NCBI RefSeq assembly: GCF_018320785.1
Contig: NC_054888.1
Location: 22,212,438-22,276,437 of the forward strand
DNA: 64,000 bases
Direction of reading: 5' to 3'
From: Cheilinus undulatus
Taxonomy: Eukaryota > Chordata > Actinopteri > Labriformes > Labridae
This document shows positions 37,337 through 47,239 of the stretch, piece by piece. Each line of letters begins with the position of its first letter. The first letter of the stretch is position 1. The notes under the pieces are model-generated. The model was given only the letters and a program-made list of their open reading frames with translations, did not search any database and had not been told where the DNA came from. The position numbers and the translations under genes are program-made.

Positions 37337-37563
37337 GTAAGTTTTTAAAAGTAAAAAGGAAACAGAGATTTAAGATGATGGAAAGATGAAGTGGAGGTTT
37401 ACATTTTCAAACTCTGCTTTAATATTCTGCATATACCCACTGAACATCTGATGAGATTTTTGGATGAAACTGATGGTGGAAGAAGAACTGCACAGCCTCT
37501 CTTTTAGATTACAACTTTTTGCAGGATCAGCTCATTCACATCATTTCTTGTTTGTTCTTTCAG

Positions 37564-39456
37564 GAACTCTTGATCCAGTTTGCCAACATAAACTCAAGTC
37601 TAACCTGAAGAAGAAGTTCCAGTGTGTGTTTGAGGGGATCGCTAAAGCAGGAAACCCAACCCTTCTGAATCAGATCTACACAGAGCTCTACATCACCGAG
37701 GGAGGGACTGGAGAGGTCAACAATGAACACGAGGTCAGACAGATCGAAACAACATCCAGGAAAGCACACAGACCAGAAACAACCATCAGACAAGAAGACA
37801 TCTTTAAAGCTCCACCTGGAAGAGATGAACCAATCAGAACAGTGATGACCAAGGGCGTGGCTGGCATTGGGAAAACAGTCTTAACACAGAAGTTCACTCT
37901 GGACTGGGCTGAAGGCAAAGCCAACCAGGACATCCAGTTCATATTTCCATTCACTTTCAGAGAGCTGAATGTGCTGAGAGAGAAGAAGTTCAGCTTGGTG
38001 GAGCTCATTCATTACTTCTTTACTGAAACCAAAGAAGCAGGACTCTGCAGTTTGGAAGGGTTCAAGGTCGTGTTCATCTTTGACGGTCTGGACGAGTGTC
38101 GACTTCCTCTAGACTTCATCAAAACTAAAATCCTAACTGATGTCACAAAGTCCACCTCAGTGGATGTGCTGCTGACAAACCTCATCAGGGGGAACCTACT
38201 TCCATCTACTCGTCTCTGGATAACCACACGACCTGCAGCAGCCAATCAGATCCCTCCTGGGTGTGTTGACATGGTGACAGAGGTCAGAGGGTTCACTGAC
38301 CCTCAGAAGGAGGAGTACCTCAGGAAGAGATTCAGAGATGAGGAGCAGGCCAGCACAATCATCTCCCACATCAAGACATCCCGAAGCCTCCACATCATGT
38401 GCCACATCCCGGTCTTCTGCTGGATCACTGCTACAGTTCTGGAGGATCTGCTGAAGACCAGAGAGGGAGGAGAGCTGCCCAAGACCCTGACTGAGATGTT
38501 CATCTACTTCCTGGTGGTTCAGACCAAACAGAAGAGCATCAATGATGGAGGAGCTGAGACTGATCCACACTGGAGTCCAGAGAGCAGGAAGATGATCGAG
38601 TCTCTGGGAAAACTGGCTTTTGAGCAGCTGCAGAAAGGAAACCTGATCTTCTATGAAGCAGACCTGATGGAGGGTGGCATCGATATCAGAGAAGCCTCGG
38701 TGAACTCAGGAGTGTTCACACAGGTCTTTAGAGAGGAGAGAGGACTGTACCAGGACAAGGTGTTCTGCTTCATCCATCTGACTGTTCAGGAGTTTCTGGC
38801 TGCTCTGGAGTCAATCTGATGGAAGACAAAAAAACACCATCCAGGATCTCTAAAATCTTAAGAACCAAGCCTGAAGCAAGATATCACCATCAGAGTCCTG
38901 TGGACCAGGCCTCACTGATCCCAAATGGACACATGAACTTCAACAACTCTTGGGTCAATCTGATGGCAAATATACCAACTCCATCCAGATCTCCAATGAC
39001 ACAGCTCTACCAGAGTGCTGTGGACCAGGCCTTACTGAGCCCAAATGGACACCTGGACTTGTTCCTCCGTTTCCTCCTGGGTCTGTCACTGACCACCAAT
39101 CAGAATCTCCTACAAGGTCTGCTGACACAAACAGGAAGTGACTCAGAGACCAGACAGGAAACAGTCGAGTACATCAAGACAAAAATCGATGAGGATCTGT
39201 CTGCAGACAAGAGCATCAATCTGTTCCACTGTCTGAATGAACTTAATGATCGTTCTCTAGTGGAGCAGATCCAACGGTACCAAAGATCAGGATGTCTCTC
39301 CACAGATAGACTGTCTCCTGCTGACTGGTCAGCTCTGGTCTTCATCTTACTGTCATCAGAAGAAGATCTGGACGTGTTTGACCTGAAGAAATACTCTGCT
39401 TCAGAGGAGGCTCTCCTGAGGCTGCTGCCAGTGGTCAAAGCCTCCAACAAAGCTCT
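37564..39456 (+). CDS. copy A main exon: FISNA-NACHT, frameshifted
   Basis: It opens with the FISNA domain ([20 protein letters not shown], then [10 protein letters not shown]). NACHT follows: Walker [11 protein letters not shown], Walker [13 protein letters not shown], sensor-like [10 protein letters not shown], and the CHIPVFCWI motif of the helical region. The frame from the start ends at TGA 38817-38819. Copy B has 30 bases ([10 protein letters not shown] region) where copy A has two. A second frame, 38819-39456, continues the winged-helix end ([13 protein letters not shown] to VVKASNKAL) with no stop before the donor GTAGGT at 39457. That frame also contains a 120-base in-frame partial duplication (38891 versus 39011). 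Exon length 1893 versus 1804 in copy B. Confidence 0.88.
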
Positions 39457-39529
39457 GTAGGTGAACTCACAACTGCACTGATAACAGAAACTAGAAATAA
39501 TGTCAACAAAAGCTTGTACATATTTAAAT

Positions 39530-39660
39530 TGTAATTATGATATGTAGAAAATGTATGTGTTGAGGTATGTAATGTGTCATTCCTGTACATGGAGAGGAAA
39601 GCTAACCAGAGTCAACATCGCTGGTAAGCATTCTTGGCCAATAAAGCTGATTCTGAGTGT
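39530..39660 (+). mobile_element. LINE 3' tail fragment
   Basis: GGAGAGGAAAGCTAACCAGA followed by GGCCAATAAAGCTGATTCTG resembles the 3' end of a Rex1-like fish LINE, normally ending in GATTCT repeats. It lies in the intron after the main exon of copy A and is absent from copy B. Confidence 0.55.
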
Positions 39661-39775
39661 AAGCCCGCTCTGGCCCTAGGACACTATGCTGCTGACTTTT
39701 GTAGTCTCAGGAATACACCTCAGTCATCTCACATGCACATTTGCACGAAATAATATACTAAGTGTAACTGAAATT

Positions 39776-40928
39776 TAGGGTTGAAACAATTCTTCAAATT
39801 ATTCAGGCGTTTCGATTAAAAAAATCCCTTGAGGAAAATTATCCGCCTTAAGGCTTTGCGCAAATCAGTCCTGTATCCATACGTCCAAACTGTAATCTTG
39901 GACATCATGCCGTGAGTTGGACAGGGTGCTGTGTTTTGCACGGACGTCTATATGTGGTACAATGCACTTGTTTTCACTGTTACTATAACGTAACATGCAT
40001 GATTTGAGGCGTGAAAATCACAAAGACAAGTTGATGCAGTGGTGGCATGCGTCCTGTGTTACGCAGCAAGTGCCCGTGGCTTCATGGTAAATATGGCACT
40101 ATGCCTGCACCGGTGAACCTACGCAGATCTCTGAGTTTACTCGCTGCCTGCATGACTCACTGGTGTGAGACAGCGCTCAGTTTGTGTCTGCAGACTTCAG
40201 GGAATTTCATAAGCCTATACTGTTAATGACACCAAAAAGATAGAAATAAACTATTGCCACAGACAGTGACAGAGTCTCCATGTCAGTGGATGGTCTTAAA
40301 GGTCAGATTTTTACAGTGGATGAATTCACAAACAAAAGTGTGCAAAAACTAAAAGTGAACACCCTTTGAAAAATTAGACCATATTCCTGTAATCTAAAGG
40401 TTCACCTTTCAGACATCATCAGACCGCTGTGTGAATGATGGAAATCTATTCTTGCTATAATGTGAAATATTACATTCATGCATGTAGTAGAGGATGTTAA
40501 AATGATTAAGTGTCCCTTTAATGATGAATTGGACACCAGAAATGAACTACAATAGAAGAAATAAGGTTTAAGCATCAAAAATTTCCAGGGAGAGGATCCC
40601 TAAAACTCCAAATATGACGTAATCTAATTTAATTACTTAACTTCCTGTCCTTGTAACTTAAAGAAATGTAAATTGCCATCAGAACTTGACTGCACTTTGT
40701 AAAATATATTTTCTTTAGACAGTCTGTTTTTAGTCCATTTTTAATATAGGAGTAGTTCATTTAAGGGACCCAGCTTCTTTTCTTATTTGTCTTGTACTAC
40801 AGCTCTTGAAAAAGCAAAAATGATTGTTTGAAAAATGCTATATTTCTTGTAAGAATAAATCAATTAATTAATCAATTAATCGCCAGAAGAACCTATAGAG
40901 TACTCTAACAATCTATTACTGCAGCCTT
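39776..40928. mobile_element. hAT-like element with 8-9 bp target duplication
   Basis: It is bracketed by ACTGAAATT at 39767-39775 and 40929-40937, exact over nine bases. The tips TAGGGTTGAAACAATTC and CTATTACTGCAGCCTT are weakly inverted. The interior has a GATTAAAAAAATC start and AATTAATTAATCAATTAATC near the end, with no transposase frame. It split an older tandem unit whose word CTCACATGCACATTT occurs on both sides (39727 and 40957). Confidence 0.75.
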
Positions 40929-41397
40929 ACTGAAATTACTCTGGTGAAAAGCCTCACCTCACATGCACATTTGAACTAATAGATCAAACTAACTGTAATG
41001 TAAACTACTGTGGTAAAATGCTGCGTGTCATATGCGTATTTTTACCAACTACCCTATTACTGTTGCTAACCTATTATTAGTGATGTATTCTATGTGCTGT
41101 AGTCAGATGTTGATGTAATGAATATTATCATTGTAACTCACATACTGTGAGAAGGCTCCCTCACCTCATATACACATTTTGCACAAATAAAATAAATGAA
41201 ATGATCTTATGTCATGTAAAGCTGCACACAGCCTTACATATTGTATACTTCAGATCATGTGTAGTCAGCAGTCTTGCGCCCTTTACACATCTTGCAGCCA
41301 TGCTATCAATACACACAGACCTGTATGGACTGGAAAACAGTAACAAAGGTGTTACACGTTTGTTTGGGCCATATTCAAATCACGTCTTCTCTTGTAG

Positions 41398-42062
41398 ACA
41401 GAACTATGTAGCTGTAAGGTTTAGCACAGGTTTTATTGTACAGGTCAAAAAGTATTGTTGCTTGAAGATGTATACAGGCTCATTTGTGTTCATCTGAAAG
41501 GTTTGTGGTTGTTTTTGTCTTTGAATTGATATGTAATTTTAGCGCACTGAGCAGTCAGATGCAAACACAGAAGCCGAGGCAAAGCTAGGCTAAGTTGTGC
41601 TAGAAGAGGACAGGGAAGCTAAGAGAAAAGCAGCTAAACCACGAGTGTGCTTGTTGTTAAGTTTATGTATGTAAACACACAACAGCTATGAAACAGCAGT
41701 GATGAGAAGTAGAAAGAGTAAAAAAGATTAACAGTAGTGCCATCAACATTTAGGAAAATGCAGCGTCTTCTTCAGATGTGTAAAGAGCAGCCACACCTTG
41801 AGGAAGTGACACAAGATGCTCACTGGACGTCAGCAAGGCAGCTGTATCGGTGGATGGGGGCCTGAGGGGGCCAACATGAAGCGTAAAAAATGCAATTTTG
41901 GAGTTTTATACAAAATCTATCCATTTTTATGATGTTGTCATGTTCCAGGTTCAAACCAGTATACCCAAGAAGTCCTCTGAGAGGAAAGAATGAGAATTGG
42001 AGCAACAGGGAGATTTGCAAGTCTAGGCATACAGACAGAAAGATCTTCAATTATAGTAGTGA
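41398..42062 (+). repeat. non-coding block shared with the copy B LRR region
   Basis: Matches 62870-64000 in order: GGTTTAGCACAGGTTTTATT, GTACAGGTCAAAA, TAAGTTGTGCTAGAAGAGGA, TGTAAAGAGCAGCCACAC, GCAATTTTGGAGTTTTATAC, AAGAAGTCCTCTGAGAGG. Here it precedes the LRR exons; in copy B it follows the second LRR exon. No protein is encoded. Confidence 0.85.
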
Positions 42063-42351
42063 GATATTTATATTAATAATACATTTTATTTAGAAAGTGC
42101 TTTATTTCATAAAAACTCAGACACTGTACAAAGCAGGAAAAGATTTAAACTCTTGAAGAGCAGCATTAAAAGCAGGTAAAGCCAACACAAACAAACAAAC
42201 AAATACAACATCATCAGGGAGCCAGAGGAGATTTTTCAGCACAGGTGTTATATGGTCAGGGGAGCGGGTTTGGGTGAAGAGGTATGCTTCTGCATGTACT
42301 GGAGGAGTACTTGGAAAAATAAATGTATATCTACCTCTGATTCTGTTTCAG

Positions 42352-42519
42352 ACTGAGTGGCTGTGAACTCTCAGAGAGAAGCTGTGGAGCTCTGTCCTCA
42401 GTCCTCAGCTCCTCCAGACTGAGAGAGCTGGACCTGAGTAACAACGACCTGCAGGATTCAGGAGTTGAACAACTTTGTGGTGGACTTATGGATCCACAGT
42501 CTACACTGGAAACTCTCAG
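42352..42519 (+). CDS. copy A LRR exon 1
   Basis: A 168-base exon between TTTCAG and GTAAGG encoding one ribonuclease-inhibitor-type LRR pair: [20 protein letters not shown], then [19 protein letters not shown]. Phase fits the main exon (KAL|LSGC). Confidence 0.92.
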
Positions 42520-42614
42520 GTAAGGATTCCACCACTTTAAAAAAGGTTCCTTTCCAGCCTGTTCTTGATTTTGTGACTTTTATTATTTCATTGACTAACT
42601 AAAGTCTTTTACAG

Positions 42615-42788
42615 ACTGAGTGTCTGTCACCTCTCAGAGAGAAGCTGTGGAGCTCTGTCCTCAGTCCTCAGCTCCCAGTCCTCCAGTCTCAGAGATCTGG
42701 ACCTGAGTAACAACCGCCTGCAGGATTCAGGAGTTGAGCAACTTTGTGGTGGACTTATGGATCCACAGTCTACGTTGAAATCTCTCAG
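42615..42788 (+). CDS. copy A LRR exon 2
   Basis: A 174-base exon; [20 protein letters not shown], then [19 protein letters not shown]. Two codons longer than exon 1 (QSSS in place of SR); donor GTCAGG. Confidence 0.92.
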
Positions 42789-42875
42789 GTCAGGATGTCA
42801 CAACCTTTATTAATTTTGCCAACTAAAATATCATGTTTTTTGAGTTTTTTATTGACTAACTAAAGTCTTTTACAG

Positions 42876-43049
42876 GCTGAGTGTATGTCACCTCTCAGAG
42901 AGAAGCTGTGGAGCTCTGTCCTCAGTTCTCAGCTCCCAGTCCTCCAGTCTCAGAGATCTGGACCTGAGTAACAACGACCTGCAGGATTCAGGAATGAGGC
43001 TGTTGTCTTCTGGACTGGAGAGTCCATACTGCAGACTGGACTCTCTCAG
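42876..43049 (+). CDS. copy A LRR exon 3
   Basis: A 174-base exon nearly identical to exon 2 in its first half, which suggests recent duplication or conversion. The second half reads [20 protein letters not shown]; donor GTTAGT. Confidence 0.92.
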
Positions 43050-43129
43050 GTTAGTGAGACAACAATGACAACTGCATCAAAATGTCCCAATCAGAAAGGT
43101 GTAGGAACTCCGAAAACCTATGAGACTCA

Positions 43130-43690
43130 ATGAAAAAGATGAGGAACATGCCCCCTGCTAAGAGCAGTATTAATGTGTTCAATGAGGGAGAAAGGGCAAA
43201 TGAGTTAAAGGATTGTTGCTGCAGGTTTGAAACTAGAGACTTCTCAAAAGAACAAAAAGAAGCCCTGGACATTTTACCTGCACCAAACTCTCTAGTGACT
43301 GTTGACCAGCATGTTGTGGAGAGACTTTTTTCACTCATCTGTCCTGGTAAGGCACCAGGACCAGACGGCATCTCTGGCTGTTTATTGAAATCCTGCAGAG
43401 AAGAACTTGCAGAGGCCTGGTGCCCCGTCTACCAGACATCTCACAGGATGAACTGCTGCCCTCTGGTAAGAGGTTCAGGGCTCCCCACTGTGGACTGAAC
43501 AGGTTTAAATACTCATTTATTCCTGTGTCTCTAAAGCTCTAAAATAGCAGCAAATAAGGCTCACTGTCTATGTTGAAGTGTTTTTCATGTATAATCTGTA
43601 TGTTGTTGACTGTTGTCTTCTGTCTGCAGCATGGGTGAAGAGCCAAAGACAAATGTCTCACTCTGTGGAACGATAAAGTTGGTCTTATCT
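43130..43690 (+). mobile_element. LINE fragment (reverse-transcriptase start joined to 3' end)
   Basis: A 122-codon frame encodes LFSLICPGKAPGPDGISGCL then LKSCREELAE. This is the KAxGPDGI segment at the start of non-LTR reverse transcriptases. It passes directly to the 3' end region (HRMNCCPLVRGSGLPTVD) and a tail with ACAAATGTCTCACTCTGTGG and AACGATAAAGTTG. The catalytic part is deleted. It resembles Rex1-type fish LINEs and lies in the intron between LRR exons 3 and 4. Confidence 0.75.
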
Positions 43691-43813
43691 TAGGATGGGG
43701 TGTTGAAGACTCTAGGTACCATGAGCAGGCCTGGATTTTGGGAACGTAACGCCTCAGTTCCAGACGTAAAACTGAACATTTTTCATCGTCTCTGTTTCTC
43801 TCTGTGTTTGTAG

Positions 43814-43981
43814 TCTGTCTGGCTGTTTGGTCTCAGAGGAAGGCTGTTCTTCTCTGGCCTCAGCTCTGAGCTCGTCCTGTCTGACAAAGCTGGACCTGAG
43901 CTAAAATCATCCAGGAGAACCAGGAGAGAAACTACTGTCTGCTCTAAAGGAGGATCCACACTGCAGACTGAAGACACTGAG
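43814..43981 (+). CDS. copy A LRR exon 4 with in-frame stop
   Basis: A 168-base exon (acceptor TTTGTAG, donor GTACAG) encoding LSGCLVSEEGCSSLASALSS, SCLTKLDLS, then TAA at 43902-43904, then NHPGEPGEKLLSALKEDPHC. The usual residue at the stop is Y, so one base change (TAC or TAT to TAA) explains it. The frame is set by the phase of the previous LRR exons. Confidence 0.85.
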
Positions 43982-44462
43982 GTACAGACAGAAAGACTCA
44001 GAGAGACAGACTGGTACTAGCTACTAAAGTTGGCTCTCAGCACTTCAGCTCTACAGGGCTTTATGCCTTTATTTTGATAGGATAGTGGAAACAGTAGGAA
44101 ACATCTGTGTTGATAAATGTATAGCCAAGGAGCACGTGTCGATATACGGCCATATTGATTTTTGAGTACAGGCTTAGTATATGTATAAGAGAGGGATAGG
44201 AATTTAGAGGAAAATCACTGTTAGAAGGTCAGTGGCAGTAATTTGACTAAAACTCAAATGAGCCCTCTTCTTCTTTGGTGATTTAATGACGGTTATCAAA
44301 CAGCTCTCAGATGTGCTACTGCCACCATCTGGTGATAGTCCTGTATAACAACCAGGCAGCAGTGAAAAACTAAAGGAAAATAAAGTCACATGAAGAATGA
44401 AAGTGTCTGAATCTCTCCTGACCCATCCCTGATGTCTAAACTGGCTCTGTTTCTTCCTCCAG

Positions 44463-44509
44463 GCTGGACCATGGTGGACAGCACAGACTGAAACCAGGTC
44501 TAAAGAAGT
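44463..44509 (+). CDS. copy A linker exon before B30.2
   Basis: A 47-base exon encoding LDHGGQHRLKPGLKKY (the last codon is completed by the next exon). It is the standard short exon that joins the LRRs to PRY-SPRY in fish NLR-C genes; acceptor CTCCAG, donor GTGAGT. Confidence 0.85.
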
Positions 44510-45985
44510 GTGAGTGTCTGAATGTTTGATTTGTGACAACACAATGATGAATTTGACTCATGAATCAGGAAAGCATGTGAACAACAATGATTGAGGCTGT
44601 GTCTGAATCCATCTCAGTCTTTGGGTCTGAGAGCATGAACGTCCATGTTCACAATCACTGACATTCATCAAACAGAAACAGTTTTAGAGTTCTGAGGAGA
44701 GGGAAACACTATGGCTCAGTCCCTCACAGGTTGGATTAGACTTTTTTACTGTCATTTTGACCAACAGGGTCTTAAAAACTCCATCATACTGTTTTACAAT
44801 CTGTCATTTTCATTTCCTGTCTTTATTATTGTTCATATAAAATCATGAAAGACGATCTCATTAATAGCATTCAATTTCTAAAGCACCCTTTCACTACTAA
44901 TAATTGATCCAAAGAACAGTCTTTGAGGTTCTACATTTTTGATGGTATGGAGAGAAAAGATGAACACAGCAGCACAGCGTTTACTCCTCATGTCATTTTT
45001 TACACAGTGACAGCGGAGAACAATCCCTGTCCTCAAACTAGTAAATATGAACTGTGCCATTTAAGATATCATTTATTTTGATAAGAATATTTTTAATATC
45101 AAGATGTAGTAGTTTAAGGACCATAGCTGATCCTCCAGATGTTAAAAGGCTGCACTGTAGAGCCCTGCATGTTTTTGCATGTTCTGCAGGATTTCTGACC
45201 ATTATGGCACGCTTTACGTCAAGAGACGTCTGCACAATCTTAGTCCATTCTAGTCTAACGTTTGGACTAGGCCTGGGCAATATGGTCTAAAATTCATATC
45301 ACCGTATTTTTCTTGCCTTTGACAGGAACAGTATTATATCACGGTATTACAAAATTAAAAAGAGATAATTATTTAAATCAAAATTCAAGTGTTATAAGCT
45401 CCCTTCTCCCCTTAAAAAGCCTTTGATGGCATACTCTATGTCTGAGCAGAGGAACACAGAAATAAACTGATTTTTTAAGTCTCTCCATGTTTACTTCTTT
45501 TAACTGTGCTCCAAGTTTCACATTTCATCTCTATCCTGCTGAGGTGTGTTAAGTTGCTCTACTCTGACCTCCCCCTCTCTAAGGCTGAGCCCAGACTTCC
45601 TCCTGAGGAATCTCATTTCAGACGCTTCTATCTCATCCTGTTGATCATTATCCACATACAGCACCATCATGTGTGCTGTTGAGTATTGGTAGATGGAATA
45701 TAGCGCCACACAGTGGACACAAGAGGGGAAATGAAACACATGAATCTAAAGTCAAAGCCATAGAAATGTCTGAACTTTGAACTGTTTGGTGTCCGTCTGT
45801 GATTGTGGAGCTGCAGCTCACTGTGGTCTGTTCACATTCAAATAGAAACAGGAAGTAGAATTTCAGGGCTGATGAACAGGATTCAGGGCTGAACATGAAA
45901 TGTTAGTTTGACTCTGTCAGTAACCTTGTTTAGGAATGATGAGATGATAACCGTGAGCTGTGTTGTGTCTCGTTCTCTCCATCAG
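44510..45985. other. intron of copy A
   Basis: Non-coding. Near 45270-45380 a repeat with TAGGCCTGGGCAATATGG and ATATCACGGTATT words resembles a short dispersed fish DNA element. Confidence 0.5.
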
Positions 45986-46527
45986 ACGCCTGTGAGCTGG
46001 AAGTGGACACAAACACAGTGGGCAGAAACCTCAAACTGTCTGACAACAACAGGATGGTGACACGTGTGAGGAATATTCAGCGATATCCTGATCATCCAGA
46101 CAGATTTGACTGTCAGCAGCTGCTGTGTCGGACTGGTCTGACTGGTCGCTGTTACTGGGAGGTCGAGTGGAACAGACAGCTTAATGTGTCAGTGAGTTAC
46201 AGAGGAATCAGACAGAGAGGAACCAGTTTTGAATGTGAGTTTGGATGGAATGATCAGTCCTGGAGTCTGATCTGCTCTCATAAAAGTTACTCTGTCCGTC
46301 ACAAGAACAGAGAAACATTCATCTCCTCCTCCTCCTCTTCATCCTCTGGTAGAGTAGCTGTGTATCTGGACCATTCTGCTGGCTCCCTGTCCTTCTACAG
46401 AGTCTTATCTAACAGACTGATCCACCTCCACACCTTCAACACCACATTCACTGAACCGCTCTATCCTGGGTTTGGGTTTGGGTTTGGGTCAGATCCAGAT
46501 TCCTCAGTGTTTCTGTGTTCTCTGTAG
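45986..46527 (+). CDS. copy A PRY-SPRY (B30.2) exon
   Basis: About 180 codons from YACELEVDTNTVGRNLKLSD to the stop at 46525-46527. PRY part: NRMVTRVRNIQRYPDHPDRF. SPRY part: GLTGRCYWEVEW, VSVSYRGI, FGWNDQSWSLIC, VAVYLDHSAGSLSFYRV, HTFNTTFTEPLYPGF. In fish NLR-C proteins this terminal domain is thought to bind ligand or partner proteins. The frame is fully open. Two simple-repeat tracts are embedded: CTCCTCCTCCTCCTCTTC, giving a serine run, and a GGGTTT run near 46480, giving GFGFGFGS. The acceptor is CCATCAG; the frame upstream of the first methionine (46003) is coding by homology. Confidence 0.93.
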
Positions 46528-46609
46528 CTCAGACTCTGCTGTCTGAATCCAAAGCTTAGTCAGACTACACACTAGATAATTTATCATCTCTGATTAATCT
46601 GATTTATTG

Positions 46610-46615
46610 ATTAAA
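46610..46615 (+). terminator. possible poly(A) signal of copy A
   Basis: ATTAAA 83 bases after the stop codon; the variant is common but short AT-rich words occur by chance. Confidence 0.35.
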
Positions 46616-46723
46616 ACTTGTCAGTAATTCTTCTTTTCTAGTTGAACTTGTATTGGTGTATATACCACTGTTTAACTGCTCAGCACTCATTTTTATGTGA
46701 TCAAGTCCAAAATGGCTCATTTT

Positions 46724-46802
46724 AGTCTCAGTGTTTCCCCTAGGATGGAGCTGTAGTGGCGGTGCGCCGCTGCTGGATGCATATAGGGGAAACACTGAGA
46801 CT
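46724..46802. mobile_element. miniature inverted-repeat element
   Basis: AGTCTCAGTGTTTCCCCTA and its near-exact reverse complement TAGGGGAAACACTGAGACT close a ~79-base palindromic unit around a GCGCCGC core. CAGTGTTTCCCCTA is a familiar tip of small fish elements. Confidence 0.75.
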
Positions 46803-47239
46803 TGTTTTAGCTCAGATACTTCTTGTTTGGTCTAATGAAGCCCACAGACACAAACGGCTGATCAGATACTCTGAGGTGAAAGAGCACGTAGCCTGTAGCC
46901 GAAGCTCACACTGTAAAATAGTGCCAAACACAGCGGCTTTCTCCAAGAAAAATAACGCTTCAATAATGTTTGGATGCAGCATACAATTGAGCCATCATTG
47001 TTTTTTGTCCCATGTTGAACCCTGTAGGTAAAAATGGGCCAAAGAGCGGGGTCAGAGAGGAGCCTTCAGTGTCAGAGAGATATTAGTGAAATAATTGAAG
47101 AAAAGAAGGAGAAATGTCTTCAACCACACAGACAGACTCATCCTGACTAAATGCTGCTCCAGAAAACAGCAGAAAAAGGCCTCCGCCATCTTCGGCTTGT
47201 TGCTCTGAATATGGATATAAACACCACCTCCTGCACTGA

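Larger units (their letters stand above)
36934..46527 (+). pseudogene. NLRC3-like FISNA-NACHT-LRR-B30.2 gene, copy A (broken)
   Basis: A fish NLR-C family member (often annotated NLRC3-like or NLRP12-like): a cytosolic NTPase-type innate immune receptor or regulator. Recognised exons, all with consensus splice sites: 36934-37009, 37120-37336, 37564-39456 (FISNA, NACHT, winged-helix region), LRR exons 42352-42519, 42615-42788, 42876-43049 and 43814-43981, linker 44463-44509 and PRY-SPRY 45986-46527. Three defects: no first coding exon was found; relative to copy B a net 28-base loss near 38803 shifts the frame and brings TGA at 38817-38819; and LRR exon 4 has an in-frame TAA at 43902-43904. 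After the frameshift the downstream frame stays open to the exon end, so decay is recent. A truncated FISNA-NACHT protein could still be made if an alternative start exists. An assembly error could explain one defect but hardly all three. Confidence 0.87.

Noticed and set aside
38196..38570. 124-codon minus-strand frame (also 61098-61604 in copy B)
   Set aside because: Shadow on the antisense strand of the conserved NACHT exon; it appears in both copies only because the sense sequence is conserved.
38819..39460. A separate gene starting at ATG 38819
   Set aside because: The peptide is the C-terminal continuation of the NLR exon in another frame; the ATG falls inside the conserved segment NLM.
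46480..46500. Telomere-like GGGTTT repeat
   Set aside because: Only three to four units, hexamer order not TTAGGG, and it lies within the B30.2 coding frame.
46003..46527. A stand-alone B30.2 protein starting at ATG 46003
   Set aside because: Homology starts upstream at the splice acceptor (45986), and the linker exon 44463-44509 joins it in frame, so it is the last exon of copy A.
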